A stretch of 64,000 nt of DNA from Stenotrophomonas acidaminiphila (GTDB lineage Bacteria; Pseudomonadota; Gammaproteobacteria; Xanthomonadales; Xanthomonadaceae): contig CP019797.1 of NCBI GenBank assembly GCA_002951995.1, forward strand, positions 3,270,501-3,334,500, in the 5' to 3' direction. Under the pieces are notes generated by a model. The model ran no database searches. It saw nothing but the letters and a program-made list of their open reading frames with translations, and was not told where the DNA came from. Of the stretch, positions 43,477-54,883 are shown in pieces. The translations under genes were made by a program, and so were the position numbers. Every line of letters begins with the position of its first letter. Positions within the stretch are counted from its first letter, which is position 1.

Positions 43477-44103
43477 TCAGGTGCGCTGCGCGCCGATGCC
43501 GGCACCGGCCGCGCGCAGGCACAGGGCCCCGATCGCCTCGACCAGCGGCTCGCCACCGCGCAGTCCGTCACGGCTGGGCGCGGTCGGGCCGACCAGTGCC
43601 TCGGTGAACGCACCGACGATGCAGGCCGCGCCCACGTCCAGGTCCTGCGGCGGGAACTCACCACTGCGCACGCCGTCGCCGAGGATGCGTTTGAACACGT
43701 CGCCGAACAGGCGGCGACAGCGGATGCGCTCGGCCTCGACCTCCGGGTCCACCGGTTCGGCGATGAAGGCATAGGCCAGCGCCGGCCCGGCCAGTGCACG
43801 GCGCACGAAGGAGGCCACCGCCTGCTGCAGGCGCAGCGCGGCCGGCTGCGGCTGGTCGGCGATGGCCGAGAGGATGTCCAGCTCATGCTCGACCGCGGCG
43901 GTGAGCACTTCCACGAACAGGTCGGCCTTGGACGGGAAATGGCGATAGATCAGGCCGGTGGATACCCCGGCCTCGGCCGCCACCGCGGTGACCGGCGCAT
44001 TGCGGTAGCCGCCGGCGGCGACCAGCCGGCGGGCCGCGGCCAGGATCGCCTCGCGGTTGCCGGCGAGGCGCTTTTCCATCAGTTCCGAACGTTTGTAGGC
44101 CAT
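43477..44103 (-). CDS. TetR-family transcriptional regulator
   Basis: The 208-residue repressor has an N-terminal helix-turn-helix: REAILAAARRLVAAGGYRNA, PVTAVAAEAGVSTGLIYRHF and PSKADLFVEVL. The ligand-binding C-terminal helices resemble acyl-CoA-responding TetR proteins. The gene is divergent from the isovaleryl-CoA dehydrogenase gene with 142 bases between starts, and a perfect palindrome lies in between. Local control of the leucine degradation genes is therefore likely (inference from position). No LiuR (MerR-type) regulator is seen in this window. Confidence 0.87.
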   Translation of the reverse strand: MAYKRSELMEKRLAGNREAILAAARRLVAAGGYRNAPVTAVAAEAGVSTGLIYRHFPSKADLFVEVLTAAVEHELDILSAIADQPQPAALRLQQAVASFVRRALAGPALAYAFIAEPVDPEVEAERIRCRRLFGDVFKRILGDGVRSGEFPPQDLDVGAACIVGAFTEALVGPTAPSRDGLRGGEPLVEAIGALCLRAAGAGIGAQRT

Positions 44104-44117
44104 GGGCTGATTCTAGG

Positions 44118-44139
44118 TTCAATTATTGAATTTGTATTC
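44118..44139. promoter_or_regulatory. Palindromic operator candidate between tetR-type gene and ivd
   Basis: TTCAATTATTGAA (44118-44130) is a perfect 6-1-6 inverted repeat, overlapping a second one, GAAT-TTGT-ATTC (44128-44139). Both lie 15-36 bases from the TetR start in an otherwise AT-poor region, the usual place for an autoregulatory TetR operator that also controls the divergent gene. Confidence 0.6.
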
Positions 44140-44245
44140 ACTTTTTCACGGAGACCGGCTAGGCTGCGCGCAAACGCCCGTGCCGACGGTCCGCCCGTCC
44201 CCCTCCCGGAGCGCCCACCCGTCCTGCCGTACCGGAGCCGCCCCC

Positions 44246-45409
44246 ATGCACGTCCCCACCCTTTCCTTCGATCTCGGCGAAGAGATCGACATGCTGCGCG
44301 CGAGCGTGGCCCAGTTCGCCGCCGCGCACATCGCGCCGCTGGCGGCCGCTGCCGACGCCGGCAACCAGTTTCCCAATGCGCTCTGGCGCCAGCTGGGCGA
44401 GCAGGGCCTGCTCGGCATGACCGTGGAGGAAGAATACGGCGGCAGCGGCATGGGGTATCTCGCCCACGTGGTGGCGATGGAGGAAATCTCGCGCGCCTCC
44501 GGCGGCATCGGCCTGTCCTACGGCGCGCACTCCAACCTGTGCCTGAACCAGCTGCGCAAGAACGCCAGCGAGGCGCAGAAGCACAGGTACCTGCCGAAGC
44601 TGTGCAGCGGCGAGCACGTCGGCGCGCTGGCGATGAGCGAGCCGGGCGCGGGGTCGGACGTGGTGTCGATGAAACTGCGCGCCGACCTGCGCGGCGACCA
44701 CTACGTGCTCAACGGCAACAAGATGTGGATCACCAACGGCCCGGATGCCGACGTGCTGGTGGTCTACGCCAAGACCGACCCGGAGGCCGGGTCGCGCGGC
44801 ATCACCGCCTTCATCGTCGAGAAGGGCATGAAGGGATTCTCCACCGCGCAGAAGCTGGACAAGCTGGGCATGCGCGCGTCCAACACCTGCGAGCTGGTGT
44901 TCCAGGACTGCGAAGTGCCGGTGGAGAACGTGCTCGGCGAGGTCGGCGGTGGGGTCAAGGTGCTGATGTCCGGCCTGGACTACGAACGCGTGGTGCTGTC
45001 CGGCGGCCCGCTCGGGCTGATGGCCGCGGCGCTGGACGTGGTGCTGCCGTACGTGCACGAGCGCCGGCAGTTCGGCGAGGCGATCGGTACTTTCCAGCTG
45101 ATCCAGGCCAAGCTGGCGGACATGTACGTGGGCCTCAACGCGTGCCGTGCGTACGTGTATGCGGTGGCCAGGGCCTGCGACCAGGGCCGCACCACCCGCC
45201 AGGACGCGGCCGGCGCGATCCTGTACTCGGCCGAGAAGGCCACCTGGGCCGCCGGCGAGGCGATCCAGATCCTCGGCGGCAACGGCTACATCAACGAGTA
45301 CCCGGCCGGGCGCCTGTGGCGCGACGCCAAGCTGTACGAGATCGGCGCCGGCACTTCGGAAATCCGCCGCATGCTGATCGGGCGCGAGCTGTTCCAGCGC
45401 ACCGCGTGA
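44246..45409 (+). CDS. liuA: Isovaleryl-CoA dehydrogenase
   Basis: Oxidises isovaleryl-CoA to 3-methylcrotonyl-CoA in leucine breakdown. The 387-residue acyl-CoA dehydrogenase fold shows [20 protein letters not shown] (typical of isovaleryl-CoA enzymes), [20 protein letters not shown] (FAD/substrate loop), [19 protein letters not shown], the catalytic Glu region in [16 protein letters not shown] and [37 protein letters not shown] (FAD). The start at 44246 has GGAG upstream. Electrons go to electron-transfer flavoprotein. First of three catabolic genes on this strand, followed by the two carboxylase subunits; a hydratase (liuC) and HMG-CoA lyase (liuE) are not found in the visible neighbourhood. 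Confidence 0.93.
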   Translation: MHVPTLSFDLGEEIDMLRASVAQFAAAHIAPLAAAADAGNQFPNALWRQLGEQGLLGMTVEEEYGGSGMGYLAHVVAMEEISRASGGIGLSYGAHSNLCLNQLRKNASEAQKHRYLPKLCSGEHVGALAMSEPGAGSDVVSMKLRADLRGDHYVLNGNKMWITNGPDADVLVVYAKTDPEAGSRGITAFIVEKGMKGFSTAQKLDKLGMRASNTCELVFQDCEVPVENVLGEVGGGVKVLMSGLDYERVVLSGGPLGLMAAALDVVLPYVHERRQFGEAIGTFQLIQAKLADMYVGLNACRAYVYAVARACDQGRTTRQDAAGAILYSAEKATWAAGEAIQILGGNGYINEYPAGRLWRDAKLYEIGAGTSEIRRMLIGRELFQRTA

Positions 45410-45558
45410 TCCAGGCCCGGCGACCGCCGGACCTCTCCCCGGGGGCTGGCAGGTGAACGGCATCGACGGGGTTCGCGCATCATGATCCCGGCGCGCCCCG
45501 CACCCGCCCTTCGGACGCCCCCACCGACGGCACCCAGGCCACCGCAGGAACCACTGCC

Positions 45559-47168
<1,610 letters not shown>

Positions 47169-47541
47169 TTCGCATGCGCGACGTTCCTGCAGCGGAAACA
47201 AGCGCAAGGGCTTTCGCTCCCCTTCGGGGAGCGAGTTACTTCTCTTTGCTCGTGCAAAGAGAAGCTAACCAAGAGAAACACGCCCTGCCTTCGCGTCCGA
47301 CGCGCATTGCGCGCCGGATTCACTGCGCCGCCGGAATTTTCCGACGAGACATCCCTGTCTCGTCGGAAAACGACGTGCATCCATGCACGCCGCCCTTCGG
47401 GTTCCTACCGTCGGCTCCGTCGCTGCGGAAGGGGACCCTGAAGATCAACCGCAACCGCCCAGGCCGAAGCAACCGCAGGAACCTGCACACGGGTGCTTTT
47501 CCCCTTCTGCCGCCACCGCGCAGCACGTCATGGAATACGCC
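47169..47541 (+). repeat. Cluster of three perfect hairpins between carboxylase genes
   Basis: Three strong inverted repeats: CGCTCCCC/GGGGAGCG (47215-47222, 47226-47233), TTCTCTTTGC/GCAAAGAGAA (47240-47249, 47254-47263) and a 14-bp stem with arm TTTTCCGACGAGAC (47337-47350, partner 47357-47370). No open frame with coding character lies in this 370-base spacer. This resembles composite palindromic intergenic repeats of Xanthomonadaceae. The last hairpin with its AAAA/TTTT edges could terminate or attenuate transcription into the alpha-subunit gene. Confidence 0.75.
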
Positions 47542-49515
<1,974 letters not shown>

Positions 49516-49540
49516 TCAGCTCCAGCCCGCGCGAAACCGC

Positions 49541-50725
49541 TCAGGCGTCACCTGGGGCAGGCCAGACACGGGCGAGCGGATCCAGTTCGGCGACCGCTCT
49601 CGCCGCCGCGCGCCATCCCATGCCGAAGATGGCCAGCGGGCCGGCCTTCATGGGGTCGAGCGAAAGCGTCTTTTCGATGTCGACCTCATTGATCGCGGAG
49701 GTCACGAAGGCGCCCAGCCCACATTCGGTGGCGGCCATGTACAGCGCCTGCGAGGCATGGCCGGCGTCGAGCATCATCGCCCGGTAGACCTTGCGGTGGT
49801 TGCGGTACTTCCAGAGACTGCGTTCGAAGCGACAGACCAGGATGACCAGCACGGCCGCATTGTCGAACCAGTGCTGGCCCGCCAGGAACCGCCCGGCCAT
49901 GCCGGGGTCGAAGCGGCCGGCATCCACCGGCGCCAGCGCATGACGCAGCGGATGATAGTGATAGAGGCCAGGGTCGAGGCCTTCCACCCGCTGTATCAGC
50001 AGGCACGCATCCAGCGGATGCAGGCCACCGGCGGAAGGCACGTTCTTCTTCAGGAACACCAGGCCAGGTGCGGGCTCGACTTGTCCATGGACGCGGAACG
50101 TCTGCTGCAGGATGGCTGAAAGCTGCTCCATGGACATGGCCCGGCCTGGATCGAAGTTGCGGCAGGTCACCCGCATTCTTCCAAGTAGCTCCAGCCCACT
50201 GGCGGGAACCTCAGGAAGATCGACCCGCCCCGCCGTCAGGGAGTGATCCGGTACCGCCGGTGGGGGCTCGCCTAGCCGGCGGTGCAGGTCTTCGGCCGTC
50301 ACCAGCTGGTTCCTTTCCATGTCGGCCACGCTGTCGACGCCTTGCCAACGCGAATGGCGGTGATGGATTGCCGCCAGCGGCCACCAGTTGCCATGGTCTG
50401 GCGCGCGCCGCAGGGTGCGCCCGTCACAGGGCTCCGCAGTCGTTTCCTCTGCCATCAGCAACTGCATTTCAAGCAGCGAGAGCACCAACGACCTGGACTC
50501 GGCGTCCGCGGGTAGCGCCTGCCAGCGCTGGGCGCTGCACTGGAGCAACCACAGGGCCTGCTCAGGACTTACCAACCGGTACTCATCCAGGTGGGCCGCC
50601 CATACCCGGATCTCGACGCGGGTCCGCAACCCATCGCCTCCGGCCAGCAGATCGCCGATATCCAGCGATGAAATCTCGTTCGGCTCCAGGACCAGGGCAC
50701 CGCATCGACGTACTCTCACCTTCAC
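49541..50725 (-). CDS. SagB-type dehydrogenase, putative peptide-maturation enzyme
   Basis: The 394-residue protein has a helical N-terminal half without clear homology and a C-terminal FMN nitroreductase-like domain: TCRNFDPGRAMSMEQLSAIL, PSAGGLHPLDACLLIQRVEG, LDPGLYHYHPLRHAL, AMMLDAGHASQALYMAATEC and GLGAFVTSAINEVDIEKTL. This is the SagB pattern, in which FMN oxidises azolines in ribosomal peptides to azoles. Opposite is a short peptide gene of the NHLP-related type (50836-51138), matching the TIGR04509/04510/04511 set known from Xanthomonadaceae. No YcaO cyclodehydratase is near, so its actual substrate is open. Start: GTG 50725, or GTG 50719, which has better-spaced GGGGAG. Confidence 0.8.
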   Translation of the reverse strand: MKVRVRRCGALVLEPNEISSLDIGDLLAGGDGLRTRVEIRVWAAHLDEYRLVSPEQALWLLQCSAQRWQALPADAESRSLVLSLLEMQLLMAEETTAEPCDGRTLRRAPDHGNWWPLAAIHHRHSRWQGVDSVADMERNQLVTAEDLHRRLGEPPPAVPDHSLTAGRVDLPEVPASGLELLGRMRVTCRNFDPGRAMSMEQLSAILQQTFRVHGQVEPAPGLVFLKKNVPSAGGLHPLDACLLIQRVEGLDPGLYHYHPLRHALAPVDAGRFDPGMAGRFLAGQHWFDNAAVLVILVCRFERSLWKYRNHRKVYRAMMLDAGHASQALYMAATECGLGAFVTSAINEVDIEKTLSLDPMKAGPLAIFGMGWRAAARAVAELDPLARVWPAPGDA

Positions 50726-50757
50726 TCCCCGCCCGCAGGACTCGACCTGCGGGGCAT

Positions 50758-50788
50758 TTGATCAACGGACGCCTTTCGAATGTATGCT
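50758..50788 (+). promoter_or_regulatory. Candidate promoter for the precursor-peptide gene
   Basis: TTGATC (50758-50763) and TATGCT (50783-50788) lie 19 bases apart in the divergent spacer, 48 bases before the peptide start codon. Spacing is longer than ideal, so this is only a suggestion. Confidence 0.3.
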
Positions 50789-50835
50789 CTGCAGCGAATC
50801 TCCCGGATCCAAACGGGAGAAACCACAGGGGACCC

Positions 50836-51138
50836 ATGAGTACCAACCAAGGCGACAATGCCGCACATCCACCGCTCAGCCAGGAAATGGCCGCGCACCT
50901 GCTTGATCTGCTGTCGGAAGACGACGCCTTCCGCGATCTTTTCGCTCGCGATCCGGAACAGGCCCTGATCCAGGCAGGACTGTCTCCTGCGCAGGCCGCC
51001 CAGGCCCTTTGTGGCGACAGCTGCATGCGCGTCACGACGCTGGCCAGCAAGGAGGCCATCCAGGCCGCACGCGAACAGCTATTGCAGAATCTGACCTCCG
51101 AGGCTGCCCACACCATCGTTTTCTGCTTCAACGACTGA
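50836..51138 (+). CDS. NHLP-related RiPP precursor-like peptide
   Basis: The 100-residue acidic protein has a leader-like helical part (PLSQEMAAHLLDLLSEDDAF, RDLFARDPEQALIQAGLS) resembling nitrile-hydratase-like leaders. A C-terminal portion carries Cys59, Cys63 (ALCGDSCM) and Cys97 in the last residues VFCFND. AGGGGA precedes the ATG at 50836. The set of genes around it (SagB-like dehydrogenase divergent, cyclase convergent) matches the TIGR04509 family of putative modified peptides. The cleavage site and modification are unknown; the Cys/Ser/Thr-containing C-terminus is the likely target. Its last 60 bases overlap the 3' end of the convergent cyclase gene. Confidence 0.75.
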   Translation: MSTNQGDNAAHPPLSQEMAAHLLDLLSEDDAFRDLFARDPEQALIQAGLSPAQAAQALCGDSCMRVTTLASKEAIQAAREQLLQNLTSEAAHTIVFCFND

Positions 51139-53655
51139 GGCAACACCGGCGATCGCGGCATCCGCCGCGATCGTCTCCGACACATTCATAACCACGAACG
51201 CCTGCGCGCCAAGCGGATCGCTGTAGGCCAAGCCCGGGTGCCCGGCGAGCCACCGCTGCTCCTGCCGGCTTCCCTCCCTGTTCCCCAACGCCTGCAGCGC
51301 GTCGCGCATCGCCACGTGCCACTGGATGAAGCCACTGCCATTAGCGGTAGCATGCAACTGCTGCACTGTTCGCATCGGGTTTCCGCGCAAGCGCCACTGA
51401 TCGGCGAAAATTATCTCGAGCAACGCCTCGCTCCTCGGATGGCCTGAGCGCTCAACCAATGTGGCAAGACGACGCTCATCTTCGGTGTCCAGCGCTTGTC
51501 CCTGGAACCGCTGCTTCAAGCGGGCAGCCGCTAGCGCGATAGCGACCAAGTCGTCCATCTCACCAGCGCCTGCGGCATCAGCCGCCCGCATGGCATCGCC
51601 GAGCAACCGGGTGATTTCGGAGGGAGAGGGCGCACCTCCCGACTGATAGCGGGCCACCAGTGCGCCCAGGCGCAATGGCACGCGCAGGACATCGTTGTTG
51701 GATGCCGCCTTGGCGACGCCATCCTCCGCGACCCGCAGCGCCTTGCCGGCCTGACCTGCAGCGAGCAACACGGCCGTCCATTCCACGTGGACCAGGGCAT
51801 CGGAAGGCTCGCGCTCCGCGCATGCCTCCAGCACGCGCAATGCCTCCCGCACCTTTCCTGTTGCAGCCAATGCGGACGCATGCCGCCGGTTGGGCGGCGC
51901 GCCGGAGATCTTCTCGGATTCCACGAAGCTGCGGATCGCGGCGTCGTGCTCGCCTTTGGCCAACTGGATCCGGCCCATCAGCTCTCGGGAGACATAGCGC
52001 AACGGCTCCTTCGAAGCTGCCGCGATGCCAGCCGCTGCCAGCGCTTCGTCCAGGTTCCCTTTCACGTACTCGGCCCAGGCATAGTTCTGCTGCGCGGCCG
52101 CGATATCCGGATAGACCTCAGCCAGCAACCGCCATTTGGCCGGCGCGTTACGCGACGGATGAGGCTCGAATTCCGCCTCCCACGCTTCCACGTACAACCG
52201 GTCGCGCACCGACAGGTGGTTGCGAAGCGCGGCGGCCCTACGCAGATAAGACTCCGCTTTCTCTGCTTCTCCTTGCGACATGTACGTACGCATGATGCCG
52301 ACGAGCGCCAGCGCGAACTCCGGATCGATGTCCACTGCCTTCTGGAAAAGCGCGCGGGCATCTTCCATGCGGCGGCTGTTGTATGCCCTGACACCCAGTG
52401 CATACATTTTCAATGCATCGAGGCTGCCGGTGGTGACCTCGGGTAGAGGTTGCGACATCTGCCGGATCGCTTCTGACGATTCGCCCAGACGGTCGCGCAC
52501 CTCCTGCGCGACGCTGTCAATCGTTGCCAGCAGCCCGTCAACCTGCCTTACATCCCGACTCAGCACATAGACGGTCGCCCGGCTCTGCGGATCGACGACC
52601 TCCACGGTCACCCTCAACCGCCCCCCGACCTCGGCCAGGGTAGGCAGCACGAGGGCACGGGCGCCATCGCGGACCGCGATCTCGCTACCAATGGTCCGGT
52701 CGATGCGCGTGCCCGTGGTCTTCCTCATCCTCGTCAGCGTGTCGCCAACGGTCATGTCGCTGAGGACATTGATGTAGCGCGACTGCTCCAGGCTGATGCG
52801 GAAGGCCTGCGCAATCGAATCATCCAGCAGGGCATTGCCGGTCAGGTTGCGCAGGTCGCCCATCACCACCCAGTCGCGCTCGGCGAAAGCGATGGCCGGC
52901 TCCGGGCGCATGAAGAACCAGGCGCCCACGCACAGCGCCGCCAGCAGCGCCGCCTCCGCCACCAGCGCCATCGGACGCCGCCAGAACGGCAGGTCGCGCC
53001 ACGCCTTGGGCGTGCTGCGCGGCGTGCGCAGCGGCGCGAACCCCGGCTCGCCGACCTCGAACACTTCCTGGGTGGTCGGCACGCCCTTGAAGTGCCAGCG
53101 GCCATGCGACTTCCACAGCAGGTGCCCACTGCGCGCGCCCAGCTCGCGCGCGGAGCGGTGCGCCAGCGATTCGGCCACCGCCGAGAGCAGGATCTGCCCG
53201 GGCCGCGCCAGCGCCATCAGGCGCGCCGCCAGTGGCTTGGCCAGCCCCTCGACCTCCAGCGGCTTGGCGCCGGCCTGCACCGCCTCGACGCTGTTGTGCC
53301 AGGTCAGCACCTCGCCGACGTGCATGCCGGTGCGCGCCTGCAGGTCGATGCCGCGCAATTTGCCCAGCTGCTCCAGGCCCTGCCGGTAATCCAGGGCGAA
53401 GCCGAGGCCGTTGACCGGGCGCTCGAACAACAGCAGCAGGCCGTCGGAGCGGTCGATCATGCGCCCCTTCCACTGCTGCTGCAGGCGCAGTACCAGCCGG
53501 TCGTGCTCCTGGAACAGTTCCGCGGCCGCGGTGTCGCCGAGCCGCTCCACCAGTGCCACCGAATCGCACAGGTCGGTCAGCAGCAGCGTGTGCACGCGGG
53601 GGGCCGGCGCTTCCGCCGCGGGATCCGTGTCGGGGGTGGCGGGCGCCTGCTGCAT
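51079..53655 (-). CDS. Class III nucleotide cyclase with membrane helix and TPR-like C-terminus (peptide-modification-system cyclase type)
   Basis: Order in the 858-residue protein: class III cyclase domain (about 20-205; VHTLLLTDLCDSVALVERLG, DRSDGLLLLFE, ARTGMHVGEVLTWHN, ARLMALARPGQILLSA), a transmembrane helix near 250-270 (MALVAEAALLAALCVGAWFF) and a putative sensor/TolB-like domain (VVMGDLRNLTGNALLDDSIA). TPR-like helical repeats follow (about 400-800; MYALGVRAYNSRRMEDARAL, FQKAVDIDPEFALALVG). Related Xanthomonas campestris protein XC_0250 makes cGMP; the family is also named peptide-modification-system cyclase (TIGR04510). The start at 53655 lies one base after the stop of the upstream cNMP-GGDEF gene, so they are coupled. 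Whether it makes cGMP or cAMP is not visible. Confidence 0.82.
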   Translation of the reverse strand: MQQAPATPDTDPAAEAPAPRVHTLLLTDLCDSVALVERLGDTAAAELFQEHDRLVLRLQQQWKGRMIDRSDGLLLLFERPVNGLGFALDYRQGLEQLGKLRGIDLQARTGMHVGEVLTWHNSVEAVQAGAKPLEVEGLAKPLAARLMALARPGQILLSAVAESLAHRSARELGARSGHLLWKSHGRWHFKGVPTTQEVFEVGEPGFAPLRTPRSTPKAWRDLPFWRRPMALVAEAALLAALCVGAWFFMRPEPAIAFAERDWVVMGDLRNLTGNALLDDSIAQAFRISLEQSRYINVLSDMTVGDTLTRMRKTTGTRIDRTIGSEIAVRDGARALVLPTLAEVGGRLRVTVEVVDPQSRATVYVLSRDVRQVDGLLATIDSVAQEVRDRLGESSEAIRQMSQPLPEVTTGSLDALKMYALGVRAYNSRRMEDARALFQKAVDIDPEFALALVGIMRTYMSQGEAEKAESYLRRAAALRNHLSVRDRLYVEAWEAEFEPHPSRNAPAKWRLLAEVYPDIAAAQQNYAWAEYVKGNLDEALAAAGIAAASKEPLRYVSRELMGRIQLAKGEHDAAIRSFVESEKISGAPPNRRHASALAATGKVREALRVLEACAEREPSDALVHVEWTAVLLAAGQAGKALRVAEDGVAKAASNNDVLRVPLRLGALVARYQSGGAPSPSEITRLLGDAMRAADAAGAGEMDDLVAIALAAARLKQRFQGQALDTEDERRLATLVERSGHPRSEALLEIIFADQWRLRGNPMRTVQQLHATANGSGFIQWHVAMRDALQALGNREGSRQEQRWLAGHPGLAYSDPLGAQAFVVMNVSETIAADAAIAGVASVVEAENDGVGSLGGQILQ

Positions 53656-53656
53656 G

Positions 53657-54703
53657 TCAGCCGGCTCCCAGCCAGTCCACCGGCCATTGCAGCCGGTTGC
53701 CGCCACGCCGCTTGGCCTCGTACAGGGCGCTGTCGGCATGGGCGTACCAGTCGTTCCAGTCGCGCGCCGGGTCGAGCAGGCAGGCGCCGATGCTCACCGG
53801 GCAGACGCGCGGCACCGGCTGCGAACGTTCCAGCAGGCCATGCACGGCGTGCAGGATGAAGCCGGCCACGTGCTCGAGCGCCGCGGCATCGGCCTCGTGC
53901 ACCAGCAGGCAGAACTCGTCGCCGCCCAGGCGGCAGGCCAGGCCGCCGGGCTGCACCACCGAGCGCAGGATGTTGGCGACCGCCTGCAGCACGCGGTCGC
54001 CGACCAGGTGGCCGTGCTCGTCGTTGATGCACTTGAAGCGGTCGCAGTCGATCAGCAGCAGCCCCTGCGGGGGGATCCGCGACGGCTGCCGGCATTCCTG
54101 CAGGTAAAGGGTCAGCCCGCGGCGGTTGTGCAGGCCGGTCAGCTCGTCGGTCCGCACCAGTTCCTCGGTGTGGTTGAGCTGGTGCGTGGTGGTGTAGAGG
54201 TTGTCCAGCGCCGCTTCCAGGTCGTGGTTGCGGCGACGCAGCTGCCGGATCAGCATCTGTTCGTTGGAGACCACGCGCATGATCGTGCGGCGCAGGAAGA
54301 ACGCGACGCGGCCGGGGTCGTGGTCCACCAGCTTCTGGAAATCGGGGTGCCCGAGTTCGAGCAGGGACAGTTCCGTCGCGGCGCGGGCATCGGCGCCGCG
54401 GCGATGGTCGCCGATCAGCAGGCCCAGCTCGCCGAAGAACTCGCCCGGGCCCAGGTACTTGACCACCAGGTCCTCGCCGAAGTTGAGGTCGACGATGCCG
54501 CTGACGATGACGAACATGGCATCACCGGAATCGCCACGGCGGAACAGCACCTCGCCGGCGGCGATCTCGCGCTGCCGGCCGAACCGCGAGAACAGCGCGA
54601 ACTCGTCGGGCGACAGGACCGGATGCACGATTTCGGCCATCGCCATATGGGCGACGCCCAGCTCGCGATCATCGGCCATGATTGCAGCATTGTCGCTGGT
54701 CAT
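53657..54703 (-). CDS. Cyclic-nucleotide-binding diguanylate cyclase (cNMP domain + GGDEF)
   Basis: The 348-residue protein has an N-terminal cyclic-nucleotide-binding domain (about 20-135; IAAGEVLFRRGDSGDAMFVI, LGPGEFFGELGLLIGDHRRG, the phosphate-binding cassette region). A helical linker and a GGDEF domain follow (TDELTGLHNRRGLTLYLQEC, LLLIDCDRFKCINDEHGHLV, CRLGGDEFCLLVHEA). The intact GGDEF signature implies synthesis of c-di-GMP. The Xanthomonas campestris counterpart XC_0249 is reported as the cGMP-activated diguanylate cyclase that works with XC_0250. Here the same order recurs directly upstream of the cyclase. The start at 54703 is preceded by GAGGGA, but closely spaced. Confidence 0.85.
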   Translation of the reverse strand: MTSDNAAIMADDRELGVAHMAMAEIVHPVLSPDEFALFSRFGRQREIAAGEVLFRRGDSGDAMFVIVSGIVDLNFGEDLVVKYLGPGEFFGELGLLIGDHRRGADARAATELSLLELGHPDFQKLVDHDPGRVAFFLRRTIMRVVSNEQMLIRQLRRRNHDLEAALDNLYTTTHQLNHTEELVRTDELTGLHNRRGLTLYLQECRQPSRIPPQGLLLIDCDRFKCINDEHGHLVGDRVLQAVANILRSVVQPGGLACRLGGDEFCLLVHEADAAALEHVAGFILHAVHGLLERSQPVPRVCPVSIGACLLDPARDWNDWYAHADSALYEAKRRGGNRLQWPVDWLGAG

Positions 54704-54819
54704 TCCCTCAGCCCCACCGCCCCTCCGTCCCCAGGGGCTAGCGCGGAAGGATAGCACCGCCACCCGGCGCGGACGATGCCGGAAACCGGCATGAGCCCCA
54801 TTCAGCCGGCCAAGAACAA

Positions 54820-54840
54820 GGGCGGCCGTCGCGGCCGCCC
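54820..54840 (-). terminator. Terminator hairpin after aceA
   Basis: GGGCGGCCG-TCG-CGGCCGCCC is a perfect 9-bp stem with a 3-base loop. On the minus strand it is followed by CTTGTTCTTGG, a moderately U-rich tail. It separates the aceBA operon from the cNMP-GGDEF gene transcribed in the same direction. Confidence 0.7.
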
Positions 54841-54883
54841 CAACACCATACCCCGGCTGCTGAAAACGTATCGAAAACGCCGT

